Shown here: positions 1-6,010 of the stretch, in pieces
Numbering within the stretch: position 1 is the stretch's first letter
How the letters are laid out: every line of letters starts with the position of its first letter
Assembly: GCA_003819975.1 (NCBI GenBank)
Contig: RPPU01000154.1
Location: 1 to 8,719 of the forward strand
Direction of reading: 5' to 3'
DNA from: Desulfobacteraceae bacterium
GTDB taxonomy: Bacteria; Desulfobacterota; DSM-4660; Desulfatiglandales; HGW-15
Length of the DNA stretch: 8,719 nucleotides
Notes under the pieces: model-generated
What the model was told of the DNA's origin: nothing
What the model saw: only the letters and a program-made list of their open reading frames with translations
Databases searched by the model: none
Translations under genes and position numbers: made by a program

Positions 1-1
1 G

Positions 2-181
2 CCGGCATCCGGCAGCGCACCGGGCCGGGTTGCGGAAAATCAAACTGAAGGACTGCTCGTTGAAACAGCCCCAGGCGCAGTCGTCATCCGCGAAGTACAA
101 TATCCGGGCAAAAAAAGGATGGGGGCGGTTGAATTTTTGAGAGGTTTTAGCATACCGGCCGGGACGCTTTTGGGCCGGTGA
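2..181 (+). CDS. fmt: Methionyl-tRNA formyltransferase, C-terminal end (partial)
   Basis: This is the last 59 codons of a gene that begins before the window; the frame is open from base 2 and stops at TGA 179-181. Fmt formylates the amino group of Met on initiator tRNA, using 10-formyl-tetrahydrofolate, so that translation can start. The visible part corresponds to the C-terminal tRNA-binding (OB-like) domain. It contains GLLVETA, then an EVQYPGKKRM segment, then AVEFLRG and a closing IPAGTLLGR. That succession (EVQ..GKKRM, then a [AE]FLRG helix, then G..LG at the end) is the usual ending of Fmt. The formyl-folate domain is outside the window, so catalytic residues cannot be checked. The next gene on the same strand is a DUF116 protein, a common partner downstream of fmt in deltaproteobacteria. 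No strong terminator is visible after the stop, so co-transcription with the next two genes is plausible. Confidence 0.88.
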   Translation, partial: PASGSAPGRVAENQTEGLLVETAPGAVVIREVQYPGKKRMGAVEFLRGFSIPAGTLLGR

Positions 182-215
182 AAGTCAGGTGGCGTTCATT
201 CGATTCGATACGGCC

Positions 216-286
216 TTCACCCCTAAGGCGCCAAGACACCAAGATTTAATTTTTTTTTAACTTCGTGTTTTAGCGTTTGGGTGGTA
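216..286. repeat. Degenerate inverted repeat in the fmt-DUF116 spacer
   Basis: The left arm (216-243) reads TTCACCCCTAAGGCGCCAAG and continues ACACCAAG. The right arm (261-285) begins CTTCGTGTTTTAGCG and ends GGGTGGT. The right arm read in reverse complement matches the left arm with several mismatches (CACCC, AA.GC, ACAC.AAG shared), around an AT-rich centre containing nine T. The arms could pair in RNA as a long imperfect hairpin. An 11-base piece of the left arm (AGACACCAAGA, 234-244) recurs exactly in reverse complement at 3425-3435, after rpe. It looks like a short interspersed non-coding repeat. No coding potential is seen here. Confidence 0.55.
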
Positions 287-332
287 AAAAATATCCCGAA
301 CTTTTGAGCGTAATTTAACTTTTAAGATACCA

Positions 333-1166
333 ATGACAAATACTGAAAAACTAAGCGAACGCCCCATGACCAAAAAACCGATTATCCGTCAGGTCCCTAA
401 TGAATACGTTGAAAAACGAAATTTCATTATTCTCTTGTTGTTGATCTGCCTGGTTTTAATGGGCGCGGCCGTATTGCTCTGGTGGATTCCGTATGTCGGC
501 TTCCGTTATATCCACCCGCAATTGCCTTGGGTCATGGCGGTTGTCTTTGGCGCGGCCATGGCTTTTATGATCGGCGGCGCATTGACCCTGGTCCTGACCA
601 TTATCCGGGGCCGCAACCTTTTTTTCAACCGGCGTATTCGCGGAGTCATGATCCGGTTTTTGTTTCCTTTATTGGTTGTAGCCGGGAAATGCGTGGGCAT
701 CGACAAGAACAGCGTCCGAAGGTCGTTTGTCGTCATCAACAATCATCTGGTTCTAAACGAAGCCAAGAACATCAAACCGGAGCGTATGCTCATTCTTTTG
801 CCGCATTGTCTGCAGAACCATGAGTGCAGTGTGCGGATCACCGGAAAAGTGGAAAACTGCAAATCCTGCGGCAAGTGTAAAATCAAAGACCTGGTTGCGT
901 TGTCGCAAAAATATCGGGTCTCGATCGCCGTGGCCACCGGCGGCACCCTGGCCCGCAAGATCGTCGTGGATAAACGGCCCGATATTATCATCGGCGTGGC
1001 TTGCGAGCGCGATTTGACCAGCGGCATTCAGGATTCTTATCCTTTGCCGGTTTTCGGCATTCTGAATCGCAGACCGAACGGACCCTGTTACGATACGGAT
1101 GTGGACCTCCAATTGATTGAAAGGGGCATACAAACTTTTTTAAATCATGAAAAAGTCCCATCCTAG
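333..1166 (+). CDS. DUF116 family membrane-anchored cysteine-rich protein
   Basis: A 277-residue protein of the DUF116 family, whose function is not established. Two hydrophobic segments near the N terminus (about residues 31-53 and 65-91) should anchor it in the inner membrane. The remainder is the DUF116 domain proper. It contains LLPHCLQNHEC, then a Cys group C176-x2-C179-x2-C182 (NCKSCGKCK), then AVATGG, the GVACERDL segment with C224, and NGPC with C252. C159, C165 and the C176/179/182 group could bind a metal or iron-sulfur centre; that is inference. The gene overlaps rsmB by 20 bp and follows fmt, a recurrent arrangement that hints at a link to translation or RNA modification but proves nothing. 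The start is uncertain: ATG 333 and ATG 366 (residue 12) both have poor ribosome sites. The longer form is given, and the choice affects only the hydrophilic N-terminal tail. Confidence 0.85.
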   Translation: MTNTEKLSERPMTKKPIIRQVPNEYVEKRNFIILLLLICLVLMGAAVLLWWIPYVGFRYIHPQLPWVMAVVFGAAMAFMIGGALTLVLTIIRGRNLFFNRRIRGVMIRFLFPLLVVAGKCVGIDKNSVRRSFVVINNHLVLNEAKNIKPERMLILLPHCLQNHECSVRITGKVENCKSCGKCKIKDLVALSQKYRVSIAVATGGTLARKIVVDKRPDIIIGVACERDLTSGIQDSYPLPVFGILNRRPNGPCYDTDVDLQLIERGIQTFLNHEKVPS

Positions 1167-2502
1167 AGATTTGGCCTTAGGGGTCCTTAATCAACTTACC
1201 AAACAGGGTTTTTTCCTCAACGATCAACTCGACCGACTTTTTGAAACCCATACTTATTTGGATGACCGCGACAAGGCTTTAATAAACCAGTTGGTGCAGG
1301 GGGTGTTGCGCTGGCGGCTCAGGTTGGATTGGATCATAGGCCAAGCCGCGGATTCTTCTTTAAAGAAGATCCATCCCCTGGCGCTGAATATACTGCGCTT
1401 GGCTTGCCTGCAAATCTTCTTCCTGGATAAAATCCCGGAATCGGCGGCCGTGAATGAAGCGGTCCTGCAAATCAAAAGAAAAAAATTGTTTCATCTTGCC
1501 GCGTTTGTCAACGGACTGCTTAGAAACCTTTGCCGTTCCAAAGATCGAATCGCCTTTCCGGACAAAACCCGGGATAAGGTGCGGTTTCTTTCGGTTTTTT
1601 ATTCCTACCCGGAATGGCTGGTGCAAAAATGGCTGGCGGAATTCGGAATGGAAAATTGCGAGTCTCTGCTGGCCGCCGGAAATCAAATTCCCAAGACCAT
1701 CCTCAGAGTCCATTCCTTGCAAATAAGCCGGGACACGTTTATTCAGCATTTGGCTGATCAAGGAACCCTTGCTAAACCAACTCAATATTCGCCTATGGGA
1801 GTTGAACTGGTTGATTTTAGAGGCCGGGTTACGGAATTGCCCGGCTTTAAAACCGGCTGGTTTCAAGTCCAGGACCAGGCTGCTCAGATTGCCGCTTATT
1901 TGCTCGATCCGCAACCCCATGAAAAAGTTCTGGATCTGTGCGCCGGATTAGGCGGTAAAACGTCCCATTTGGCTCAGCTCATGAATGAGCAAGGCTTGAT
2001 TATTGCTCTGGAACCGGCGTGGAATCGATTAAAACTTCAGATCCAAAACAACAAGCGCCTCCATATTCGCTCTGTTCATCCGGTGCAAGGTGACGCAATC
2101 CAAGCCCCCTTTTTATTTTCTAAACCATTCGATAAAATCCTGATTGATGCGCCTTGTTCCGGTTTGGGCGTGATCCACAGACACCCGGACGCCAAATGGA
2201 ACCGCTCCGCGGCGGATTTAAGACTTTTACCCGATTTTCAGAATACTTTTCTGCATGCCGCCGGCGCTTTATTGCGGCCGGGCGGTAAAATTTTATATGT
2301 GACTTGCACGCTGAATCCTGAAGAAAATGAAAGGGTGATCGAACATTTTTTGAAAACCCATAAAGATTTCCAATTGGCCCCGTTAAAGCAAACCGCTCCG
2401 GACTGGGCTAAACCCTTAATCAATGAGAACGATTTTTTGCAGACTTTTCCTTCCATTCATGGTATGGATGGGTTTTTCGCGGCACTCTTGATACGAGAAT
2501 AA
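1147..2502 (+). CDS. rsmB: 16S rRNA (cytosine-967-C5)-methyltransferase
   Basis: RsmB methylates C5 of cytosine 967 in 16S rRNA with S-adenosylmethionine as donor. At 451 residues it has normal family length and architecture. Residues 1-130 form the NusB-like RNA-binding domain (ALGVLNQLT, the RDKALINQLVQGVLR stretch, AAVNEAV, FVNGLLRNL). A linker region and then a Rossmann-type methyltransferase domain follow (about 235-451). Motif I is DLCAGLGGKT at 263-272, GDA lies at 315-317, motif IV is DAPCSG with C337, and motif VI is TCTLNPEEN with C387. In this family the motif VI Cys is the nucleophile and the motif IV Cys aids product release; both are present. Motif I has GL where many relatives have AP. 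The start lies 20 bp inside the DUF116 gene with no clear Shine-Dalgarno, suggesting translational coupling. The stop is followed at once by a repeat block. Confidence 0.95.
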   Translation: MKKSHPRDLALGVLNQLTKQGFFLNDQLDRLFETHTYLDDRDKALINQLVQGVLRWRLRLDWIIGQAADSSLKKIHPLALNILRLACLQIFFLDKIPESAAVNEAVLQIKRKKLFHLAAFVNGLLRNLCRSKDRIAFPDKTRDKVRFLSVFYSYPEWLVQKWLAEFGMENCESLLAAGNQIPKTILRVHSLQISRDTFIQHLADQGTLAKPTQYSPMGVELVDFRGRVTELPGFKTGWFQVQDQAAQIAAYLLDPQPHEKVLDLCAGLGGKTSHLAQLMNEQGLIIALEPAWNRLKLQIQNNKRLHIRSVHPVQGDAIQAPFLFSKPFDKILIDAPCSGLGVIHRHPDAKWNRSAADLRLLPDFQNTFLHAAGALLRPGGKILYVTCTLNPEENERVIEHFLKTHKDFQLAPLKQTAPDWAKPLINENDFLQTFPSIHGMDGFFAALLIRE

Positions 2503-2504
2503 AC

Positions 2505-2694
2505 GTGAGAATGTGTGAACGTTTGAACGTGAGAAAGTCAGAGTGTGTGAACGTAGGGGCGCACGGCGTGCGCCCTAATATGAGAACGTTTGAATGGGTG
2601 AAAATGAGAACGTCACTAAGGCAGGAAAAAGACATTTGTAGATTTCGTTTTTACTTTCACACCTTCACACGTCCTCCTTTTCACACTTTCTCAC
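2505..2694. repeat. Low-complexity GTGAGAA/GTGTGAACGTTTGAA repeat block with terminal inverted repeats
   Basis: The spacer between rsmB and rpe is built from variants of GTGAGAA, GTGTGAACG and GTTTGAACG on its left side, and of their complements (TTTCACAC, TTCACACG, TCTCAC) on its right side. The two ends form near-perfect inverted repeats: GTGAGAATGTGTGAA at 2505-2519 and TTCACACTTTCTCAC at 2680-2694 (14 of 15 match). A GC palindrome sits within it at 2557-2575. A related block lies at 7751-7810, and TGAGAACGTTTGAA at 2581-2594 is found there exactly in reverse complement. The block looks like a non-coding interspersed element, possibly MITE-like. The short reading frame at 2505-2702 merely translates the repeats. 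Confidence 0.7.
2556..2577. repeat. GC-rich palindrome (REP-like hairpin)
   Basis: GGGCGCAC (2557-2564), a GGC loop and GTGCGCCC (2568-2575) make a perfect 8-bp stem. TA pairs can extend it if one extra G on the left is bulged. Palindromes of this GGGGCGCACGGC type turn up as dispersed repeats between genes in many environmental genomes (recollection, not checked). Here it sits in the middle of the AT-richer repeat block upstream of rpe. No T tract follows, so it is not a classic terminator. Confidence 0.6.
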
Positions 2695-2717
2695 TTTATT
2701 AAGGTAAGGAGATCTAT

Positions 2718-3377
2718 ATGTTTAAAATAGCCCCTTCAATTTTATCGGCTGATTTTTCGAGATTGGGTGAAGAAGTACGGGCCGTTGAAAAAGCCGGCGC
2801 CGATTACATTCATATCGATGTCATGGACGGTCGCTTTGTGCCCAATATCACGATCGGGCCGCTGGTCGTCAAAGCCGTACGCAAGGTGACCCCGTTGCCG
2901 TTGGACGTGCATTTGATGATCGCCAATCCCGATCCGTTCATTGAGCCCTTTGTTAAAGCCGGGGCTGATATTTTGACCGTGCATGCCGAAGCGGTCACTC
3001 ATCTGCACCGTTCTTTGCAGCTCATCCGCAAACACGGCGTCCGGTCGGCCGTATCCCTTAATCCGGCTACTCCTTTGCAGATGATCGAATATATTCTGGA
3101 TGAGGCGGATATGATCCTGATTATGACCGTCAATCCGGGATTTGAAGGCCAGAATTTTATTCCTCAAGTGATACCCAAGATCAAGTATTTGAAAGAAATG
3201 ATCGACCGCAAAGGGCTGAAGACGGAAATAGAAGTAGACGGAGGCATCAACCGCGAGAATATAGGCTTGGTCGCCGCGGCCGGCGCCAATGTATTCGTGG
3301 CCGGCTCCGCCATCTTTTACAGTAAAGATTACGGCCAAACCATCCGGGAACTGCGCGCAGCGCTGGACAAAAATTGA
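2718..3377 (+). CDS. rpe: Ribulose-phosphate 3-epimerase
   Basis: A cytoplasmic TIM-barrel enzyme that interconverts D-ribulose 5-phosphate and D-xylulose 5-phosphate in the pentose phosphate or Calvin pathways. The 219-residue length is typical. The family landmarks are in order: APSILSADF (5-13), HIDVMDG with H32 and D34, LDVHLM with H65, a TVNPGFEGQ loop (137-145), EVDGGIN with D174, and VAGSAIF (194-200). H32, D34, H65 and D174 are the expected divalent metal ligands, and the two Asp also act as the acid/base pair. The start ATG has a good Shine-Dalgarno, TAAGGAG at 2705-2711, seven bases upstream, which fixes the start. It lies 215 bp after rsmB, separated by the repeat block, so transcription from the fmt-rsmB unit may or may not reach it. 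It converges with the GntR gene, 73 bp away. Confidence 0.96.
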   Translation: MFKIAPSILSADFSRLGEEVRAVEKAGADYIHIDVMDGRFVPNITIGPLVVKAVRKVTPLPLDVHLMIANPDPFIEPFVKAGADILTVHAEAVTHLHRSLQLIRKHGVRSAVSLNPATPLQMIEYILDEADMILIMTVNPGFEGQNFIPQVIPKIKYLKEMIDRKGLKTEIEVDGGINRENIGLVAAAGANVFVAGSAIFYSKDYGQTIRELRAALDKN

Positions 3378-3418
3378 GCGTTAAACCCCGACTTCCGGTT
3401 TTCAGGAATAAAAAACAT

Positions 3419-3446
3419 TTGGAGTCTTGGTGTCTTTGCGGTGAAT
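3419..3446. repeat. Half copy of a short interspersed repeat, rpe/gntR convergent spacer
   Basis: The 73-bp spacer between the convergent stops holds TTGGAGTCTTGGTGTCTTTG followed by CGGTGAAT. This resembles the reverse complement of the left arm at 216-243 upstream of the DUF116 gene, with TCTTGGTGTCT (3425-3435) an exact 11-base match. Only one arm is present here. A weak possible stem (AAACC 3383-3387 with GGTTT 3397-3401) precedes it. It could help end rpe transcripts but is too short to call a terminator. Confidence 0.45.
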
Positions 3447-3450
3447 TTTT

Positions 3451-4224
3451 TCAGACCATTCCCCGGCGGTTTCCGGCCGTCGGTTTAAAGCGGCCGCCGA
3501 TGCGGTAGCGCGAACCGGGATAGAAGAAGCTGTTCCGGGAAACGACAATGTCGTTGATCCAGGTCCGGCGAAAGAGCACCAGGCAAGGTTCGTGTGGGTC
3601 CATTTCGAGAAAACCCTGGACTTCTTCATTAGGCAGAATGGCTTCGATAATATGTTCCACTTCGGTCGCCGGCGATATGCCGGTCAGGTATTCGCTGGGA
3701 GTCATGACGGTGAAATCCTGTTTTAAATAGTCCGGAGCCATGGCCGGATTGACATAACGATTTTCGAGCTGAATGGCTTTGCCCCGGTCGCGGTGGATCA
3801 GGATCGAATGAAACACCGGTGCGTCGACCGGCAATTCCATGGAACCGGCCAATTCAGGAGTAACCGTTTCTTCCCGCAATAGATATACTTCACAACTGTG
3901 AATCCCGCCCGTATTATGGATCTCTTCGGCAATGCTTTTTATTTCCAATAAGGCTGAAAGAGGTTTGGGTTGGGCCACGAAAGTCCCCACGCCTTGCAAG
4001 CGGACCAAATGGCCTTCACCGGTCAATTCCGACAGGGCGCGATTGATGGTCATGCGCGAAACGCCCAGAGTCTCCACCAATTCGTTTTCCGAAGGGATCT
4101 TGCTGTGCCGGCCCCATTCGCCGGAACGAATTTGTTCGGAGATATAATGTTTCACTTGTTGGTACAGGGGGCGCGGAACAGATGAATCAAAGGCATGGCG
4201 TTGTTTTTGTTTTTTGGAGTCCAT
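3451..4224 (-). CDS. GntR family transcriptional regulator, HutC type (UTRA domain)
   Basis: A 257-residue DNA-binding repressor of the HutC/FarR branch of the GntR family. Residues 18-84 form the winged helix-turn-helix (PLYQQVKHYI, SKIPSENELVETLGVSRMTI, then GHLVRLQGVGTFVA). Residues about 95-245 form the UTRA ligand-binding domain. Several stretches are close to histidine-utilisation repressors: LENRYVNP (153-160), TPSEYL (175-180), EHIIEAILP (190-198), CLVLFRRTW (214-222), VVSRN, and PGSRYRIGGRF (236-246). In known HutC proteins the inducer is urocanate. Assigning that ligand here is inference, because no hut enzyme genes are in the window. It is transcribed alone towards rpe. A promoter and a HutC-like operator lie just upstream, implying autorepression. 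The start ATG has only a distant purine stretch (AAAAGGAAT about 20 bases upstream), so the exact start is moderately sure. Confidence 0.9.
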   Translation of the reverse strand: MDSKKQKQRHAFDSSVPRPLYQQVKHYISEQIRSGEWGRHSKIPSENELVETLGVSRMTINRALSELTGEGHLVRLQGVGTFVAQPKPLSALLEIKSIAEEIHNTGGIHSCEVYLLREETVTPELAGSMELPVDAPVFHSILIHRDRGKAIQLENRYVNPAMAPDYLKQDFTVMTPSEYLTGISPATEVEHIIEAILPNEEVQGFLEMDPHEPCLVLFRRTWINDIVVSRNSFFYPGSRYRIGGRFKPTAGNRRGMV

Positions 4225-4272
4225 GAATTTTTATGATTCGATTCCTTTTTTTTGATTATAAAAACATAATCT

Positions 4273-4286
4273 GTTGTATACACAAC
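4273..4286. promoter_or_regulatory. Putative HutC/GntR operator
   Basis: GTTGTATACACAAC is a near-perfect palindrome (12 of 14 positions symmetric) and contains the fully symmetric TGTATACA core. It resembles the TTGTATATACAA-like sites reported for HutC regulators of histidine utilisation (family knowledge recalled, not searched). It lies directly downstream of, and overlaps by two bases, the -10 box of the regulator's own promoter. That places it where a bound dimer would block initiation. Confidence 0.6.
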
Positions 4287-4313
4287 CATAATAAATACAG
4301 GCATTTGTGTCAA
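4285..4313 (-). promoter_or_regulatory. Sigma70-like promoter of the HutC-type regulator gene
   Basis: Read on the minus strand, a perfect -35 box TTGACA (4308-4313) is followed by a 17-bp spacer and TATGGT as -10 (4285-4290). Transcription would start about 55 bases before the ATG at 4224. The -10 box overlaps the operator-like palindrome, which fits repression by blocking polymerase. The -10 matches the consensus at four of six positions. Confidence 0.6.
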
Positions 4314-4466
4314 CCCATTAATTCGAAAAGCGTTGTAAGGGCTCAGGTGAATAAAAGTCAGAATTCAGAAATCGAGAAAAATAAATCCATGCCGGGATTT
4401 GATAGGGTCGTATCATGATTGAGGGGGCTGACAGGGCCGAGCCGAAAAATATTCTTACGGGGGCTT
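4314..4466. other. Non-coding stretch between gntR promoter and inverted repeats
   Basis: This is part of the 336-bp gap between the regulator and the response-regulator gene. Only short chance frames exist here, none with a ribosome site or recognisable protein. It holds no clear promoter, and no RNA gene was recognised. The TCAGAATTCAGAA run is low-complexity spacer DNA. Confidence 0.4.
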
Positions 4467-4518
4467 ATTCCGGCAATCTCGCGGAAACTCATGCTCCGAC
4501 TCAATCCATTGCCGGAAT
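4467..4518. repeat. Perfect 11-bp inverted repeat
   Basis: ATTCCGGCAAT (4467-4477) is repeated exactly in reverse complement as ATTGCCGGAAT (4508-4518) with a 30-base loop. No T tract directly follows the stem in a way typical of a terminator for either strand. The TTCCGGCAA core recurs at 6714-6722, suggesting a REP-like short repeat. It lies immediately beyond the hairpin after the response-regulator gene. Confidence 0.6.
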
Positions 4519-4521
4519 TTA

Positions 4522-4560
4522 TTTTTTTTTGATCCTGCGCGTTTCAGGATCAAAAAAAAA
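4522..4560. other. T9-hairpin-A9 palindrome abutting the response-regulator stop codon
   Basis: Nine T (4522-4530), GATCCTG (4531-4537), a seven-base loop, CAGGATC (4545-4551) and nine A (4552-4560) form a perfect 16-bp stem. The A tract touches the minus-strand stop codon (4561-4563). Because of symmetry both strands read T tract, stem, A tract. A Rho-independent terminator needs the T tract after the stem, so this has the opposite order on both strands. It may protect the mRNA 3' end or end transcription in some other way; its role is not known. Confidence 0.6.
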
Positions 4561-5817
4561 TTAGAAATCCTGGAATGTGTCCCGGGCTTCCGAAAGCTGT
4601 TGTTTCACGTTTTCGGTAATCGTGCTTAACAGGCCGGGATTGAGCCGCAAAAATCGGGCAGAGGTGATGGAAGCCAGATCGATCTCCATATCGAACAGGC
4701 TATAGCCGATGCGGCGGGCCAGGTTGCTGGCCAGGTTGATCATAAGGATTTCTTTGGGTGTTTTGTCGGAAATGTCCTGGCCTTCATGGAGTAAAGCCAC
4801 CTGGGAAAATTCATCGGCAAAGCCCCAGTGTTTAAGCAGCACGGCCCCAAAGCGGGTATGAACGTCCTGCAAAATGGCGATCAGTTCCGTTTCATCGACT
4901 TCTTTGTTTGTAGGCGTGATCTCGTCCAGCGCTTTGATGATCAGGGCCTTGCCGATATCATGGACCAATCCCATGAAAAAGGCTTTTTCCACGTCGCCAT
5001 AACCTGATTTTTGAGCAATGGCCCGGCCGCCGTAGGCACTGGCCAATGAGTGGTACCAGAGTTTTTCCATGAGTTTGCCGAACTGTTTATGCTTGGCGAT
5101 ATAAAGACCCTTGTTGGCAATGGCCGAAACAATGCTTTGGGTTTCTTTGTAACCCAGACGTTGAACCGCCGTTGAAATGGATTGGATTTTTTCAGCTCCG
5201 CGATAAACAGGCGAATTGGCTGTTGCGATGAGTTTCATGGAAATCAAAGCGTCTTTTTCAATGACCTGGGCCAAATGATCCATGGTCGAATGCGGCTCTT
5301 TGATGATGGCCTGCACGTCCTGGACTATGCGGGGCAAAACCGGCAAAGAGATCTTGCCTTCTTTAAAACGTCTGACGATTTGCTGAACCTTTTGCTCGAC
5401 GTCGCTGCCGCTTTTTTCTGAAGATTTGGCGGCGGCAAATCCCTTGAATTTATTGAGCACGATATCTTTGTCAAATGGTTTGGCAATATAATCGTCACAC
5501 CCCATTTTAATACAGCTCAAAACCATGTGTTTTTCAGAATGAGCCGTAACCATGATTATTTTGGTTTGTTTGTCTTTGGAAAGATTTTTGGTTTTTTCAA
5601 TTTTACGGATTTCCTGCAACGCACCCATGCCGTCAAGACCCGGCATGGTGATATCCAGGGTGATCACATCAAAAGGGGTTGATTTTTCCAAAGCTTGGCT
5701 AAAGGTCAGGACCGCGGAAACACCGCTATCGACGCTGGTGACTTCGGCAAGCGTGCTGATGATTTTTTCCAGCATTTTGCGGCTTAGAGCATCATCATCA
5801 ACAACCAAGACTTTCAT
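4561..5817 (-). CDS. Response regulator with CheY receiver and HDOD output domain
   Basis: A 418-residue signalling protein. The CheY-like receiver (residues 1-125) has the acidic pocket D7-D9, the phosphorylation site D55 (VITLDITMPGLDG), T91 and K113 (AKPF). A variable linker (about 126-150) leads to an HDOD domain (about 155-355). That domain carries SLPVLPRIV, DALISMKLIATANS, LGYKETQSIV, LWYHS (H256), LVHDIGK (H286, D287) and later H330 and H344. HDOD domains are related to HD phosphohydrolases and usually act in signalling rather than as proven enzymes; HDIGK being intact leaves activity possible. I chose the internal ATG at 5817 (MKVLVVDDD) over one 45 bp upstream because receivers normally begin there and an AGGAT ribosome site precedes it. 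No histidine kinase is adjacent. The gene is divergent from trpF across an AT-rich 193-bp spacer that contains TATAAT-like motifs but no clear -35. Confidence 0.92.
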   Translation of the reverse strand: MKVLVVDDDALSRKMLEKIISTLAEVTSVDSGVSAVLTFSQALEKSTPFDVITLDITMPGLDGMGALQEIRKIEKTKNLSKDKQTKIIMVTAHSEKHMVLSCIKMGCDDYIAKPFDKDIVLNKFKGFAAAKSSEKSGSDVEQKVQQIVRRFKEGKISLPVLPRIVQDVQAIIKEPHSTMDHLAQVIEKDALISMKLIATANSPVYRGAEKIQSISTAVQRLGYKETQSIVSAIANKGLYIAKHKQFGKLMEKLWYHSLASAYGGRAIAQKSGYGDVEKAFFMGLVHDIGKALIIKALDEITPTNKEVDETELIAILQDVHTRFGAVLLKHWGFADEFSQVALLHEGQDISDKTPKEILMINLASNLARRIGYSLFDMEIDLASITSARFLRLNPGLLSTITENVKQQLSEARDTFQDF

Positions 5818-6010
5818 AGCGTATCCTATCGTTGCATAAAAAGAAGATTCCAAATCGCACAATTTAAATGCAATTTTAGAACCATTTTGATAAAGATAAT
5901 TATATTTTATGAAATTATAAGTAATTTCAGTCCCTTATTAAAAAAATTGGATGTGTCGTAAAAAGCAGGTTAGACTTGACAGACCAGGGAACAGTTGCGA
6001 ATATTGACGA

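Noticed and set aside
2505..2600. CRISPR-like array
   Set aside because: The units are short, degenerate and unevenly spaced, with no regular repeats and unique spacers and no cas genes.
2505..2702. Short ORF beginning MRMCERLNVRKSECV
   Set aside because: It is only the translation of the low-complexity inverted repeat block; the GTGAGAA/GTGTGAACG vocabulary and the palindrome explain the sequence, and no protein family is recognisable.
2742..3338. Long minus-strand ORF opposite rpe
   Set aside because: It is the antisense shadow of a complete, well conserved rpe gene and has no recognisable domain.
3383..3402. Terminator after rpe
   Set aside because: The only stem is 5 bp (AAACC/GGTTT) with a nine-base loop and few T, too weak to call.
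4233..4418. Small plus-strand ORF in the gap after the GntR gene
   Set aside because: It runs through the regulator's promoter and operator, has no ribosome site, and shows no protein-like pattern.
4522..4560. Rho-independent terminator of the response-regulator gene
   Set aside because: On both strands the T tract is before the stem and the A tract after it, which is the wrong order; listed instead as a hairpin of unknown role.
5818..5862. Upstream start of the response regulator adding 15 residues
   Set aside because: The receiver begins at MKVLVVDDD with an AGGAT ribosome site; the upstream residues are untypical for receivers.
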